From: Robertmurraya kyonggiensis
Lineage (GTDB): Bacteria > Bacillota > Bacilli > Bacillales > Cytobacillaceae
Direction of reading: 5' to 3'
Length of the DNA stretch: 64,000 nucleotides
Assembly: GCF_005116465.1 (NCBI RefSeq)
Contig: NZ_SWBM01000001.1
Coordinates: 620,001-684,000, forward strand
Below are positions 8,514-17,884 of this stretch, piece after piece; within the stretch, counting starts at the first letter, position 1, and every line of letters starts with the position of its first letter. A program made the position numbers and the translations under genes. Under the pieces are notes generated by a model. The model searched no databases. It saw only the letters and a program-made list of their open reading frames with translations, and was not told where the DNA came from.

Positions 8514-10448
8514 ATGCGGGTTTCGAATGTGACGGTTAGAAAAAGATTAATCATCGCTTTATTTTTTGGATTCTTGATTTTCTTTATTATTGATGTGAGG
8601 CTTGGCTATGTGCAATTTTACTTAGGGGATTGGCTGACGGATGGAGCGGAAAACTTATGGAGCCGTAAAATACCATTTGAGCCTGAACGTGGTGAAATTG
8701 TAGATCGAAATGGAGTGGAGTTGGCAACCAATATGAGTGCGCCAACCGTATATGTCTTTCCGAGGCAAATAAAGGATCCAGCAGGAACGGCTGAAAAATT
8801 AGCTGCTGTATTGAACGCCTCAAAGGAAGATATTTATAAGAAGATCACCGAAAAATCATTAAATGTAAGAATCCCTCAGGGAAGAAAAATTTCCAACGAA
8901 AAGGCGGCTGAGGTAAGAAATCTTGACTTACCTGGCGTTTATATAGGGGAGGATTCGAAGAGATATTATCCGTTTGGAGATTATTTGTCTCATGTTCTAG
9001 GATTTACTGGAGTTGATAACCAAGGTTTAATGGGACTTGAGCTCTATTATGACAAACAATTAAAAGGGGAACAGGGCTCTGTTGAGTTTTACGCAGATGC
9101 GAAGCAAAATCGAATGAACGATAAAGCGGATGACTATGAGGCGCCTGTTGATGGACTTGATTTAAAATTAACAATTGACTCTAAGGTACAAACAATTATT
9201 GAAAGAGAATTAGATATTGCTCAAGCAACGTATAATCCAGATGGTTTGATCGCCATTGCAATGGACCCAAACACTGGAGAAGTCCTGGCGATGTCAAGTA
9301 GACCAGGATTTGATCCAACGAACTACCAGAACGTTGCTCCGGAAGTATACAATCGAAATTTACCGGTATGGAGCACTTACGAACCGGGGTCAACTTTCAA
9401 AATCATTACCTTAGCTGCTGCCCTTGAAGAAGGGAAGGTTAATTTACAATCTGACCATTTTCACGATTCTGGTTCGGTTAAGGTTAATGGCTCTACACTT
9501 CATTGCTGGAAGCGTGGGGGGCATGGGAGTCAAACCTTTTTAGAAGTGGTACAAAATTCTTGTAACCCTGGCTTTGTAGAGCTTGGACAAAGACTAGGAA
9601 AAGAGAAATTGTTCAAATATATTAAAGACTTTGGTTTTGGAGAAAAAACGGGGATTGATTTGCAAGGTGAAGGTACGGGAATTCTCTTTAATTTAGACAA
9701 TGTTGGACCTGTTGAATTGGCAACAACAGCTTTTGGACAAGGGGTTTCAGTTACGCCTATTCAGCAAGTAACAGCTTTGTCTGCGGCGATTAATGGTGGG
9801 ACATTGTATACTCCGTATATTGCAAAAGAGCTTGTAGACCCGATTACAGGGGATGTGATCATGAAGAACTCTCCTACAGCTAAAAGAAAGGTGATTTCTG
9901 AAGAAACTTCGAAAGAAATAAGATATGCCCTTGAAACTGTAGTTGCTCAAGGTACTGGTGCCAAAGCGTTTGTGGAAGGCTATCGTGTTGGAGGTAAAAC
10001 GGGTACAGCGCAAAAAGTAAAAAATGGAAAGTATATGGAGAATAACCATATTGTTTCCTTTATTGGGTTTGCTCCAGCAGATGACCCTCAGTTGGTCGTT
10101 TATGTGGCTGTAGACAATCCGAAGGGCACTGTTCAATTTGGAGGTAGAGTAGCAGCACCTATTGTTGGGGAAATCATGGGAGATAGCTTGAGAGCTATGG
10201 GAGTTCCACCTCGTAGGGATCAAATTGAAAAGACGAAAAAGGAATGGACAGACCCTGTCTTGATTGAAGTGCCTAATGTCGTAGGGATGACAAAAACAGA
10301 AATAAGTGAGCTATTTGTCAACTTCAAAATAGATGCAAGTGGAGAGGGGAAAACTGTCGTCAAGCAAACACCAGAATCAGGAATTAAGCTTAAAGAAGGT
10401 TCTACGATTCGACTCTACTTCGATGATGTGGAAAACAAAGAGGAATAA
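8514..10448 (+). CDS. spoVD: Stage V sporulation protein D, spore cortex transpeptidase
   Basis: Sporulation-specific class B penicillin-binding protein acting with SpoVE in cortex peptidoglycan synthesis at the forespore outer membrane. Membrane anchor at about residues 10-28, active-site motifs STFK 293-296, SCN 349-351 and KTG at about 493-495, and a single C-terminal PASTA domain (about 575-637). Cys331 and Cys350 sit next to the active site; in B. subtilis SpoVD an equivalent pair forms a disulphide that StoA must reduce. It is a paralogue of the adjacent pbpB. Length 644 is normal; GGGAGG precedes the ATG. Confidence 0.95.
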   Translation: MRVSNVTVRKRLIIALFFGFLIFFIIDVRLGYVQFYLGDWLTDGAENLWSRKIPFEPERGEIVDRNGVELATNMSAPTVYVFPRQIKDPAGTAEKLAAVLNASKEDIYKKITEKSLNVRIPQGRKISNEKAAEVRNLDLPGVYIGEDSKRYYPFGDYLSHVLGFTGVDNQGLMGLELYYDKQLKGEQGSVEFYADAKQNRMNDKADDYEAPVDGLDLKLTIDSKVQTIIERELDIAQATYNPDGLIAIAMDPNTGEVLAMSSRPGFDPTNYQNVAPEVYNRNLPVWSTYEPGSTFKIITLAAALEEGKVNLQSDHFHDSGSVKVNGSTLHCWKRGGHGSQTFLEVVQNSCNPGFVELGQRLGKEKLFKYIKDFGFGEKTGIDLQGEGTGILFNLDNVGPVELATTAFGQGVSVTPIQQVTALSAAINGGTLYTPYIAKELVDPITGDVIMKNSPTAKRKVISEETSKEIRYALETVVAQGTGAKAFVEGYRVGGKTGTAQKVKNGKYMENNHIVSFIGFAPADDPQLVVYVAVDNPKGTVQFGGRVAAPIVGEIMGDSLRAMGVPPRRDQIEKTKKEWTDPVLIEVPNVVGMTKTEISELFVNFKIDASGEGKTVVKQTPESGIKLKEGSTIRLYFDDVENKEE

Positions 10449-10486
10449 AGAGGGCGGGGCTGAAATATACGCCCGCTCTCTTTTTA
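10446..10486 (+). terminator. Rho-independent terminator after spoVD
   Basis: GAGGGCGGG pairs with CCCGCTCTC (one G-T pair), followed by TTTTT, directly after the spoVD stop. murE therefore needs its own promoter. Confidence 0.8.
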
Positions 10487-10580
10487 TGCTAATAAAAATA
10501 GTCCAAGCCGATTTCAAAATACACTAAAATTCCGCAAAATACAGAATTATTTCGTTCGTTTAACGACTTCGTGATATACA

Positions 10581-10609
10581 TTGTGAAATCTACCTTGATC
10601 ATGTAAAAT
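10581..10609 (+). promoter_or_regulatory. Candidate sigma-A promoter of murE
   Basis: TTGTGA (10581-10586) and TAAAAT (10604-10609) are separated by 17 bp, 27 bp before the murE start and downstream of the spoVD terminator. It would drive the murE-mraY-murD group in vegetative cells. Confidence 0.55.
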
Positions 10610-10635
10610 AAAAGGCGTCAGTTTTTTGAGAGGAT

Positions 10636-12105
10636 ATGATCGATTTGAAATTACATACATTGCTAAGTCAACTTCCCTTTATCGATTATAAAGCTTACGA
10701 TAATCCAGAGATCGTCTCGATCGAAAATGATAATCGTAAAGTCGTCCAGGGAAGCTTATTTGTTTGTATAAAAGGATTAACAGTAGATGCGCATGATTTT
10801 GCAGAATCTGCTGTAAATAATGGTGCGGTCGCTGTTTTAGCTGAAAGACCTTTAGACTTAACAGTTCCAGTTATCGTCGTAGAGAGTACGAGAAGAGCGT
10901 TAGCTGTACTTTCTGATGCATTTTACGGTCAACCTAGTCATAAACTTCATATGATTGGAATTACGGGAACCAATGGGAAAACAACAACAAGCCACATTAT
11001 TGAAAAAATATTAGCGGATGTTGGCAAGCAAACTGGCTTAATTGGTACCATGTATACAAAAATCGGTACCAAACAATTTGAAACGAAAAATACAACTCCA
11101 GAAAGCCTCACCCTACAAAAGACCTTTCACCAAATGGTGAAGGAAGGGGTTGAAGCAACGGTGATGGAGGTTTCCTCCCACGCATTAGTGGAAGGTCGAG
11201 TTCATGGTACGGATTTTAATGTTGCTGTGTTCACGAACTTAACGCAAGATCATTTGGACTATCATAAAACAATGGATGAATACCAAAGAGCTAAAAGCCT
11301 ATTATTTGCTCAACTAGGCAATACATATGATATGGCTAAACCAAAATTTGCAGTGCTAAATATGGATGATGAAGCGAGCAAGATGTACATCGAATCTACA
11401 AGTGCCCATGTAATTACATACGGGATTGACAATAGCGCTAACCTTCATGCTAAAAATATTCAAATGACAGCGAATGGGACTGAATTCGAATTAGAAAGTC
11501 CTTTTGGACTCCATAAAGTATCGATGCAGCTTGTTGGCAAATTTAGTGTCTATAATGTACTTGCGAGCTTAGGTGCAGCGTTAGCGTCAGGCATACCGCT
11601 CGAAAGTGCCATTGCTTCCATCGAAAATGTTTCAGGAGTAGCTGGACGATTTGAACTTGTCCAAGCGGGGCAGGATTTCTCAGTTATCGTGGATTATTCA
11701 CATACACCCGATAGCTTAGAAAATGCGATAACTACAATCCAACAGTTTGCAAAAGGGAACATTATCGTTGTGGTTGGATGTGGTGGTGACCGAGATAAAA
11801 CGAAGCGTCCACTGATGGCGCAAATTGCTTGCAAATATAGTAATAGACCAATTTTCACTTCAGATAATCCAAGGAGCGAAGACCCTGTACAAATTTTAAA
11901 TGATATGGAAGCAGGGGTTCATGGTCAGCCTTATGAAGTCATTGTTGACCGCAAAGAAGCAATCTATCACGCTGTTCAGCACGCAAAAACAAATGATGTT
12001 ATCTTAATCGCTGGAAAAGGTCATGAAACCTATCAGTTAATTGGCGATAAAAGCTATGATTTTGATGATCGATTGGTTGTAAAAGAGGCGATAAAGGGGA
12101 GATAG
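10636..12105 (+). CDS. murE: UDP-MurNAc-L-Ala-D-Glu:meso-diaminopimelate ligase MurE
   Basis: Adds the third amino acid to the peptidoglycan precursor in the cytosol. Three Mur ligase domains: N-terminal substrate domain (about residues 1-95), ATP-binding centre with GTNGKTT at 111-117, and C-terminal domain. DNPRSE (about 415-420) is the block that selects meso-diaminopimelate rather than lysine, so this organism has A1-gamma type, DAP cross-linked wall. Length 489 is typical. A small Mur-like gene begins one base after the stop. Confidence 0.97.
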   Translation: MIDLKLHTLLSQLPFIDYKAYDNPEIVSIENDNRKVVQGSLFVCIKGLTVDAHDFAESAVNNGAVAVLAERPLDLTVPVIVVESTRRALAVLSDAFYGQPSHKLHMIGITGTNGKTTTSHIIEKILADVGKQTGLIGTMYTKIGTKQFETKNTTPESLTLQKTFHQMVKEGVEATVMEVSSHALVEGRVHGTDFNVAVFTNLTQDHLDYHKTMDEYQRAKSLLFAQLGNTYDMAKPKFAVLNMDDEASKMYIESTSAHVITYGIDNSANLHAKNIQMTANGTEFELESPFGLHKVSMQLVGKFSVYNVLASLGAALASGIPLESAIASIENVSGVAGRFELVQAGQDFSVIVDYSHTPDSLENAITTIQQFAKGNIIVVVGCGGDRDKTKRPLMAQIACKYSNRPIFTSDNPRSEDPVQILNDMEAGVHGQPYEVIVDRKEAIYHAVQHAKTNDVILIAGKGHETYQLIGDKSYDFDDRLVVKEAIKGR

Positions 12106-12106
12106 T

Positions 12107-12553
12107 ATGTATCTAACGTATGAAGATGTATCTCTGTTATTTCCAGAAGTGGCCGGAATTAAGGATGTGAACGTAGATTTTCTAACCGTTTCCTTTTCGG
12201 CAACAGCACAGCAGCCAAAGGGGCTTTTCATACCTTTGAATAACTCATCAGGTGAACTAAAGCTTGCTATCGCAAATGGTGCAATTGCAGCTATTTGGAA
12301 AAAAGGAATGGAGATACCTACATACACTCCTAATCATTTTCCAATTCTTTTTACGGAAAATTTGCTTCAGGCAGTCAAGAAAATATTATTATTGTATAAA
12401 GATAAAATGAAAGCTAGTAAGAAAGAAAATATGACAGATTTTCTTTTTTTAGACGAAAAACTTCTGAATGATTTCTATGATACATATGATAGTGCTGTAA
12501 TAGAAACAATTTTGAACGAAATGTTGCAGAAGTTTCGAGAGGAGAAGGAATAA
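12107..12553 (+). CDS. Stand-alone MurF N-terminal-domain-like protein, function unknown
   Basis: A 148-residue protein starting one base after murE (Shine-Dalgarno GGGGAG) and ending 3 bp before mraY, so it is translated as part of the operon. Residues about 25-100 read like the N-terminal (UDP-binding) domain of MurF: PKGLFIPL (about 38-45) matches the usual PG-x-LF-I/V-A/P-L block, ANGAIAAIWKKG (about 56-67) the NGA-x-AVL-W block, then a stretch with the spacing of the MurF region ending in LQ-x-LA. There is no P-loop (GTNGKTT) and no C-terminal ligase domain, so it cannot be a ligase. The last 45 residues are charged and helical. B. subtilis has no gene here. Either a reduced murF relic or a regulatory or scaffold protein; the homology call is by eye. 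Confidence 0.7.
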   Translation: MYLTYEDVSLLFPEVAGIKDVNVDFLTVSFSATAQQPKGLFIPLNNSSGELKLAIANGAIAAIWKKGMEIPTYTPNHFPILFTENLLQAVKKILLLYKDKMKASKKENMTDFLFLDEKLLNDFYDTYDSAVIETILNEMLQKFREEKE

Positions 12554-12556
12554 ATA

Positions 12557-13531
12557 ATGCTCGAGCAAGTTATAATTTTTACCATATTATTAGGATTTTT
12601 GATTTCAGTCATTCTTTCTCCTATTTTTATTCCTTTCTTAAGAAGGTTGAAATTTGGACAAAGCATTCGTGATGAAGGACCGAAATCTCACCAGAAAAAA
12701 CAAGGGACACCAACGATGGGCGGAATTGTTATTCTTCTTTCTATTGTGGTGACGACGTTTATCATGATCGGAAAATATGCAGAGCCTACTATCCATACGT
12801 ATTTGTTAATATTCGTAACGTTTGGATTCGGACTATTAGGATTCTTAGATGATTTTATCAAAGTCGTCATGAAACGAAATCTAGGGTTAACATCCATACA
12901 AAAATTAATCGGACAAATTATTGTCTCAGTGATTTTCTTTTTAATCCTACAACATTATGAGTTTTCTACAGTGATTTCCATTCCGTTGACAGATCTTTCT
13001 TTTGACCTAGGATGGGGTTACGTTCTATTTATCATATTCTGGTTAGTTGGATTTTCTAACGCAGTTAACTTGACTGATGGACTTGATGGTTTAGTGTCAG
13101 GAACAGCAGCGATTGCGTTTGGTGCGTTTGCTGTTTTAGCCTGGAGCCTCTCTCAATTAGAGATTGCCGTATTCTCAGTCGCAGTTGTTGGAGCTGTATT
13201 AGGTTTCTTAGTCTTTAATGCACATCCAGCTAAAGTGTTCATGGGGGACACGGGCTCACTTGCTTTAGGTGGTGCAATTGCTACGGTTGCTATTTTACTT
13301 AAGCTTGAAATTATCCTCATCATTATTGGTGGAGTCTTTGTAATTGAGACATTATCCGTTATCTTACAGGTTATTTCATTTAAAACAACAGGCAAACGAA
13401 TTTTTCGAATGAGTCCACTTCACCACCATTATGAACTGATTGGTTGGTCAGAATGGCGTGTAGTAGTTACGTTTTGGACAGTTGGCTTAATTTTCGCTGT
13501 GCTTGGAATTTATATCGAGGTGTGGATGTAA
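12557..13531 (+). CDS. mraY: Phospho-N-acetylmuramoyl-pentapeptide transferase MraY
   Basis: Integral membrane enzyme that transfers phospho-MurNAc-pentapeptide from UDP to undecaprenyl phosphate, giving lipid I. About ten membrane helices; the cytoplasmic loops carry the magnesium and substrate motifs: FLDDFIK (about residues 96-102), [12 protein letters not shown] (about 171-182), [11 protein letters not shown] (about 227-237) and the histidine motif PLHHHYE (about 288-294). Length 324 matches Bacillus. The 3' end contains the Shine-Dalgarno of murD. Confidence 0.97.
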   Translation: MLEQVIIFTILLGFLISVILSPIFIPFLRRLKFGQSIRDEGPKSHQKKQGTPTMGGIVILLSIVVTTFIMIGKYAEPTIHTYLLIFVTFGFGLLGFLDDFIKVVMKRNLGLTSIQKLIGQIIVSVIFFLILQHYEFSTVISIPLTDLSFDLGWGYVLFIIFWLVGFSNAVNLTDGLDGLVSGTAAIAFGAFAVLAWSLSQLEIAVFSVAVVGAVLGFLVFNAHPAKVFMGDTGSLALGGAIATVAILLKLEIILIIIGGVFVIETLSVILQVISFKTTGKRIFRMSPLHHHYELIGWSEWRVVVTFWTVGLIFAVLGIYIEVWM

Positions 13532-14884
13532 TTGAAACAGGTCAAGAAATATCATCATAAAAAGGTATTAGTATTAGGTTTAGCAAAAAGCGGGGTCAGT
13601 GCAGCCTCGCTTTTACATAAATTAGGGGCATTTGTGACGGTTAATGATCAAAAGCCGTTATCAGAGAATCCTGAGGCGCAAGGTCTGCTTGAGCAAGGGA
13701 TTACAGTGATTTGTGGTGAACATCCGATTGAATTAATGGATGAAGGATTTGAATTAATTGTTAAGAATCCTGGTATCCCATATCATAACCCGATGATCGA
13801 AAGAGCACTCGAACTAGAAATTCCGATTATTACAGAAGTGGAGCTGGCTTATTTAGTATCTGAAGCACCATTTATCGGGATTACTGGAACGAACGGGAAA
13901 ACAACAACGACAACTCTTGTTTATGAAATGTTAGAAGAAGGAAAGAAGGCGCCTTTAATTGCGGGGAATATTGGGACAGTAGCTTCTGGAGTTGCTCAAG
14001 AAGCAACTACTGATAATACGATTGTCATTGAATTATCGTCCTTTCAGTTAATGGGAATTGAAAGCTTCAAGCCTCGCATTGCAATCTTAACGAATCTGTA
14101 TGAGGCTCATATCGATTACCATGGTAATTTAAATGAATATTGGAAAGCAAAAGCAAACATTACGATAAATCAAACGGAAAGTGAGTATTTCATCGTGAAT
14201 GCTGACCAAGAACAAGTCATGGAGGTTGCAAAACAATCTCATGCACGTATCATTCCATTCTCTACAAAGAAAGTTGTAGAAAATGGAGCATATGTAATGG
14301 ACGATGCGATTTGGTTCATGAATGAAAAAATTATGGATGTGAAGGATATTGTCCTTCCAGGTGCTCATAATCAAGAAAATATTTTATCCGCAGTGGCAGC
14401 AGCAAAATTGTCTGGTGTAGATAAGGATGCGATTTTCCGTGTGTTAAACACATTCAAAGGTGTAAAACACCGTCTTCAATATATTGCGGATGTAGAAGGT
14501 AGAAAATTTTATAATGATTCTAAGGCGACCAATATTTTGGCTACTTCGAAGGCGTTGGATGCTTTCAAGGAACCAGTTGTGTTATTAGCTGGAGGATTAG
14601 ATCGTGGGAATGAATTCGATGAGTTAATCCCTTCTTTCGAACAAGTTAAAGCGGTTGTCACTTTTGGGCAAACTGCCGAAAAAATTGAGCGGGTTGCACG
14701 TGAGGCGGGAATAAAAACAATTCAGCGTGTCGATAATGTTGAAAAAGCCGTACCTGTTGCCTTTAATCTGTCTAGCCCTGGAGATGTAGTGTTATTATCA
14801 CCTGCATGTGCAAGCTGGGATCAGTATAAAACTTTTGAGGTTAGGGGAGACATTTTTACCGAAGCGGTGCATAAGCTTAAGTAA
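13532..14884 (+). CDS. murD: UDP-MurNAc-L-alanine:D-glutamate ligase MurD
   Basis: Cytosolic ligase adding D-glutamate to UDP-MurNAc-L-Ala. It starts with TTG directly after the mraY stop codon, with GAGGTG 9 nt upstream. Rossmann-like N-terminal domain ([10 protein letters not shown], about 17-26), ATP motif GTNGKTT (about 116-122), and the C-terminal [11 protein letters not shown] block (about 421-431). Length 450 is typical. Confidence 0.97.
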   Translation: MKQVKKYHHKKVLVLGLAKSGVSAASLLHKLGAFVTVNDQKPLSENPEAQGLLEQGITVICGEHPIELMDEGFELIVKNPGIPYHNPMIERALELEIPIITEVELAYLVSEAPFIGITGTNGKTTTTTLVYEMLEEGKKAPLIAGNIGTVASGVAQEATTDNTIVIELSSFQLMGIESFKPRIAILTNLYEAHIDYHGNLNEYWKAKANITINQTESEYFIVNADQEQVMEVAKQSHARIIPFSTKKVVENGAYVMDDAIWFMNEKIMDVKDIVLPGAHNQENILSAVAAAKLSGVDKDAIFRVLNTFKGVKHRLQYIADVEGRKFYNDSKATNILATSKALDAFKEPVVLLAGGLDRGNEFDELIPSFEQVKAVVTFGQTAEKIERVAREAGIKTIQRVDNVEKAVPVAFNLSSPGDVVLLSPACASWDQYKTFEVRGDIFTEAVHKLK

Positions 14885-14922
14885 GGGCTTGTCCAGATGT
14901 TTGTATATAAACATCCAGCCCT
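14884..14922 (+). other. Two-step stem-loop between murD and spoVE, no T-tract
   Basis: AGGGCT (14884-14889) pairs with AGCCCT (14917-14922) and, inside an internal loop, GATGTTT (14896-14902) pairs with AAACATC (14909-14915). No run of T follows, so it is not a standard terminator. It stands 15 bp before the spoVE Shine-Dalgarno and could be a processing or stability element. Confidence 0.45.
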
Positions 14923-14949
14923 CTAAACTTGCATTCGAGGTGTGTTAAA

Positions 14950-16050
14950 TTGCCGACTAAACGATCGACTCCTGACTTTATCTTATTAATAGTAACTTTT
15001 ACATTGCTTGCACTAGGACTCATTATGGTCTATAGTGCAAGTGCTGTTTGGGCAGATTATAAATTTCAGGACTCCTTCTATTTTGCGAAAAGACAAATGC
15101 TTTTTGCGGGAGTAGGGGTCGTTGCGATGTTATTTGTCATGAATATTGATTATTGGACATGGAGAAAATTCGCCAAGGTCATTATGATTATTTGCTTTGT
15201 TCTATTAATTGTTGTACTTATTCCTGGAATTGGTACTGAAAGAAATGGTTCTAGAAGCTGGATTGGTGTAGGGGCATTCTCGATACAACCATCAGAATTT
15301 ATGAAGTTGGCCATGATTGCATTCCTGTCTAAGTATTTATCAGAGAATCAAAAGAATATTACGTCGTTAAGAAAAGGATTATTTCCTTCGTTAGGATTAG
15401 TATTCTTGGCATTCGGAATGATTATGCTGCAGCCTGATTTAGGAACAGGAACGGTTATGGTTGGAACCTGTATTGTCATGATTTTCGTGTCAGGTGCAAG
15501 AATCCTCCACTTTGTTGGACTTGGTGTAATAGGACTCCTAGGGTTTGTGGCGCTGGTTGTTTCAGCTCCTTATCGAATTCAACGGATTACATCATTCTTG
15601 GACCCCTGGTCAGACGCACAGGGGAGTGGGTTTCAAATCATTCAATCGTTATATGCGATTGGGCCAGGTGGATTATTTGGACTTGGTTTAGGGCAAAGTA
15701 GGCAAAAGTTTTTCTATTTGCCGGAGCCCCAAACTGACTTTATTTTTGCGATATTAGCAGAGGAACTAGGCTTCATCGGGGGATCATTTATTCTTCTTTT
15801 GTTCGCTTTACTATTGTGGAGAGGAATACGAATTGCCTTAGGTGCTCCTGATCTCTTCGGAAGTTTTTTAGCTGTCGGAATTATTGCGATGATTGCGATA
15901 CAAGTGATGATTAATATCGGAGTTGTGACAGGGCTTATGCCAGTCACGGGGATTACACTCCCGTTTCTAAGCTATGGAGGGTCGTCATTAACATTGATGC
16001 TTCTAGCGATTGGAGTCCTACTTAATATTAGTCGTCATTCGAGATACTAA
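14950..16050 (+). CDS. spoVE: Stage V sporulation protein E, SEDS-family glycosyltransferase
   Basis: Polytopic SEDS (FtsW/RodA/SpoVE) membrane protein that polymerises spore cortex glycan with SpoVD. About ten membrane helices; conserved blocks are LQPDLGTG (about 165-172), PEPQTDFIFAILAEELGF (about 258-275) and the C-terminal LPFLSYGGSS (about 337-346). The TTG at 14950 follows GAGGTG by 7 nt and gives 366 residues, the B. subtilis SpoVE length; an upstream TTG at 14929 lies before that Shine-Dalgarno. SpoVE rather than FtsW is inferred from its place between murD and murG. Confidence 0.93.
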   Translation: MPTKRSTPDFILLIVTFTLLALGLIMVYSASAVWADYKFQDSFYFAKRQMLFAGVGVVAMLFVMNIDYWTWRKFAKVIMIICFVLLIVVLIPGIGTERNGSRSWIGVGAFSIQPSEFMKLAMIAFLSKYLSENQKNITSLRKGLFPSLGLVFLAFGMIMLQPDLGTGTVMVGTCIVMIFVSGARILHFVGLGVIGLLGFVALVVSAPYRIQRITSFLDPWSDAQGSGFQIIQSLYAIGPGGLFGLGLGQSRQKFFYLPEPQTDFIFAILAEELGFIGGSFILLLFALLLWRGIRIALGAPDLFGSFLAVGIIAMIAIQVMINIGVVTGLMPVTGITLPFLSYGGSSLTLMLLAIGVLLNISRHSRY

Positions 16051-16054
16051 TGTT

Positions 16055-16082
16055 AGCCCTGTAATTAGGGCTTCTTTTTTGT
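16055..16082 (+). terminator. Rho-independent terminator after spoVE
   Basis: AGCCCT (16055-16060) pairs with AGGGCT (16067-16072) around a 6-nt loop, followed by TCTTTTTT. Confidence 0.75.
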
Positions 16083-16153
16083 TTTGGCTGTTTTTTCTAG
16101 GATCTGATAATGTTCATTGTTGATTTATTGCTCTTCGACAGGAAGGAGTCCCC

Positions 16154-16299
16154 ACTTAACCGGAGCAATTCCGTTTATATTGAGAAATTAATGGATATTG
16201 GGTGAAATAGGCGGAGACTCTCCGCTAAATGACCTTAAAAGCCTTAAAATCATGAAAAATGTATAGCTTAAACGGAAAAATTCCGCTTATCTATAGGGA
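16154..16299. repeat. Three spaced palindromic CGGA...TCCG units in the spoVE-murG gap
   Basis: Units centre on CGGAGCAATTCCG (16161-16173), CGGAGACTCTCCG (16212-16224) and CGGAAAAATTCCG (16272-16284). The first and third share a longer frame, TTAA-x-CGGA...ATTCCG-Y-TTAT, while the middle one keeps only the core. The dyads can form small hairpins but lack T-runs. The look is that of a dispersed intergenic repeat family; whether it recurs elsewhere in the genome cannot be seen from this window. Confidence 0.55.
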
Positions 16300-16628
16300 A
16301 AAAGGTGAATTTCTAGATTTAGCAGGAATTTTTCCTATTATTTTTTTATGCAATAAATTCATCACCCACATTATTATAAAAACTTGTTTTAACAAATGTA
16401 AAAGCGGTTGTGCAGTGGCAGCAGTTAATATTAAAATATATACTTTGTGTTTATAATGCTATTGGTTGCTGTTTTTAGATGATTTTGCACGGGTCTTTTA
16501 GTAAAATGATGAAGATAATACAAATTCATGTCGAGATCATTAAAATCATTTAACATTATGATGTTGTTATCTCATATTATCCCTGAATATAGTAGAATGG
16601 TTAGGTGTCAAATTTAAGAGGTGAAAAC
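16300..16628. other. AT-rich gap before murG with no gene recognised
   Basis: About 330 bp of AT-rich sequence. A 65-codon open frame that crosses the third palindrome (16259-16456) has no ribosome-binding site and low-complexity composition, so I do not call it. Near the murG end a weak promoter can be drawn: TTAACA (16550-16555), 17 bp, CATATT (16573-16578). The terminator after spoVE implies murG needs a promoter somewhere in this gap. Confidence 0.5.
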
Positions 16629-17726
16629 ATGCGAATTGTAGTCAGTGGTGGGGGTACCGGAGGACATATTTATCCGGCACTAGCCCTAATTAGAGAAATC
16701 CAAAAAGAAAATAAAGAAGCTAAATTTTTGTACATTGGAACACAGCAAGGCTTAGAAAGTAAGCTTGTTCCTCGGGAAAATATCCCTTTCAAATCCATAC
16801 ATATTACAGGCTTCAAAAGAAAGCTGTCATTTGATAATGTGAAAACCATTTATCGTTTTGTAAAAGGTGTTTCCGACAGTAAGAAACTATTAAAAGAATT
16901 CAAGGCTGATATCGTCATAGGTACAGGGGGCTATGTTTGTGGTCCTGTCGTTTATGCAGCATCTAAGCTTGGAATTCCAACGATTATTCACGAACAAAAC
17001 AGTGTACCTGGTTTAACTAATAAATTCTTGAGCAGATATGTAAACAAAATTGCGATTTGTTTTGATGAGGCGAAAACCTTTTTTCCAGAAGAAAAGGTTG
17101 AGTTCACAGGGAATCCTCGTGCTTCAGAGGTATTATCACAGGATGGGGCTCGTGGCCGACTTTCGGTAGGTCTAAAACCAGGCATTCCTGCTGTATTAAT
17201 TTTCGGTGGAAGTCGTGGAGCAAGACCGATTAACGAAGCGGTGATCAAGTCACTATCGGAATTTGGAACGAAGCCTTATCAAATCTTATATGTGACCGGT
17301 GATGTACATTTTGAGAATGTGAAAAAGGAAGTTGAGCTTGTTGGAAATCCGGGCAATGTTATCATCAAACCGTTTATTCATAATATGCCAGAGGTATTAG
17401 CGGGAATTGATTTAACCGTTTCAAGAGCTGGAGCGACAACTTTAGCGGAATTAACCTCACTAGGTATTCCAAGCATTCTTATTCCAAGTCCATATGTGAC
17501 GAATAATCATCAGGAAAAAAATGCGCGCTCATTAAGTGATCGTGGAGCGGCAAAGCTATTATTGGAAACCGACTTAACGAGTAAAAAGCTAGTAGAGGAA
17601 ATCGATAAGATTTTAATGGATGAAAAACTATTAGCAAGTATGAGAGTTGCAGCTGAAGAGCTTGGTATTCAGGATGCTGCTAAAAGAATGTTTAACGTTA
17701 TGAAAGAATTAACTAGCACAAAATGA
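16629..17726 (+). CDS. murG: UDP-N-acetylglucosamine:lipid I GlcNAc transferase MurG
   Basis: Peripheral membrane GT28 glycosyltransferase converting lipid I to lipid II at the inner face of the membrane. The N-terminal glycine-rich loop [12 protein letters not shown] is at about residues 7-18, and the UDP-GlcNAc site lies in the C-terminal half ([11 protein letters not shown], about 261-271). The ATG at 16629 has AGAGGTG 5 nt upstream and gives 365 residues; an in-frame GTG at 16605 lies before that Shine-Dalgarno. Confidence 0.97.
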   Translation: MRIVVSGGGTGGHIYPALALIREIQKENKEAKFLYIGTQQGLESKLVPRENIPFKSIHITGFKRKLSFDNVKTIYRFVKGVSDSKKLLKEFKADIVIGTGGYVCGPVVYAASKLGIPTIIHEQNSVPGLTNKFLSRYVNKIAICFDEAKTFFPEEKVEFTGNPRASEVLSQDGARGRLSVGLKPGIPAVLIFGGSRGARPINEAVIKSLSEFGTKPYQILYVTGDVHFENVKKEVELVGNPGNVIIKPFIHNMPEVLAGIDLTVSRAGATTLAELTSLGIPSILIPSPYVTNNHQEKNARSLSDRGAAKLLLETDLTSKKLVEEIDKILMDEKLLASMRVAAEELGIQDAAKRMFNVMKELTSTK

Positions 17727-17767
17727 TTGGTCGTTTTTGACCATAAAAAGCATAATTTATAAGTAAG

Positions 17768-17804
17768 GCTCTTTTCTCAAACTTAGAATGTTTGAGAGAA
17801 GAGC
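17768..17804 (+). other. Long stem-loop between murG and murB, no T-tract
   Basis: A 15-bp stem (17768-17782 with 17790-17804, one G-T pair) closes a 7-nt loop, 80 bp before murB. It is too strong to be chance but is followed by ATAGGAATC rather than T, so it is not a classic terminator. An mRNA processing or stabilising hairpin, or a protein-binding dyad, are possible. Confidence 0.6.
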
Positions 17805-17884
17805 ATAGGAATCTAAAACGATGAACAATAGTGACATGAAAATATTAGGTGAGAACAAACCTCAAGTTTGAAAGGGAGGTCAAC

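Noticed and set aside
10333-10527. A 64-codon frame across the end of spoVD
   Set aside because: It covers the terminator hairpin of spoVD and has no family resemblance.
16259-16456. A 65-codon open frame in the spoVE-murG gap
   Set aside because: It has no Shine-Dalgarno, starts inside one of the palindromic repeats, and its product is low-complexity; it is best explained as chance in AT-rich sequence.
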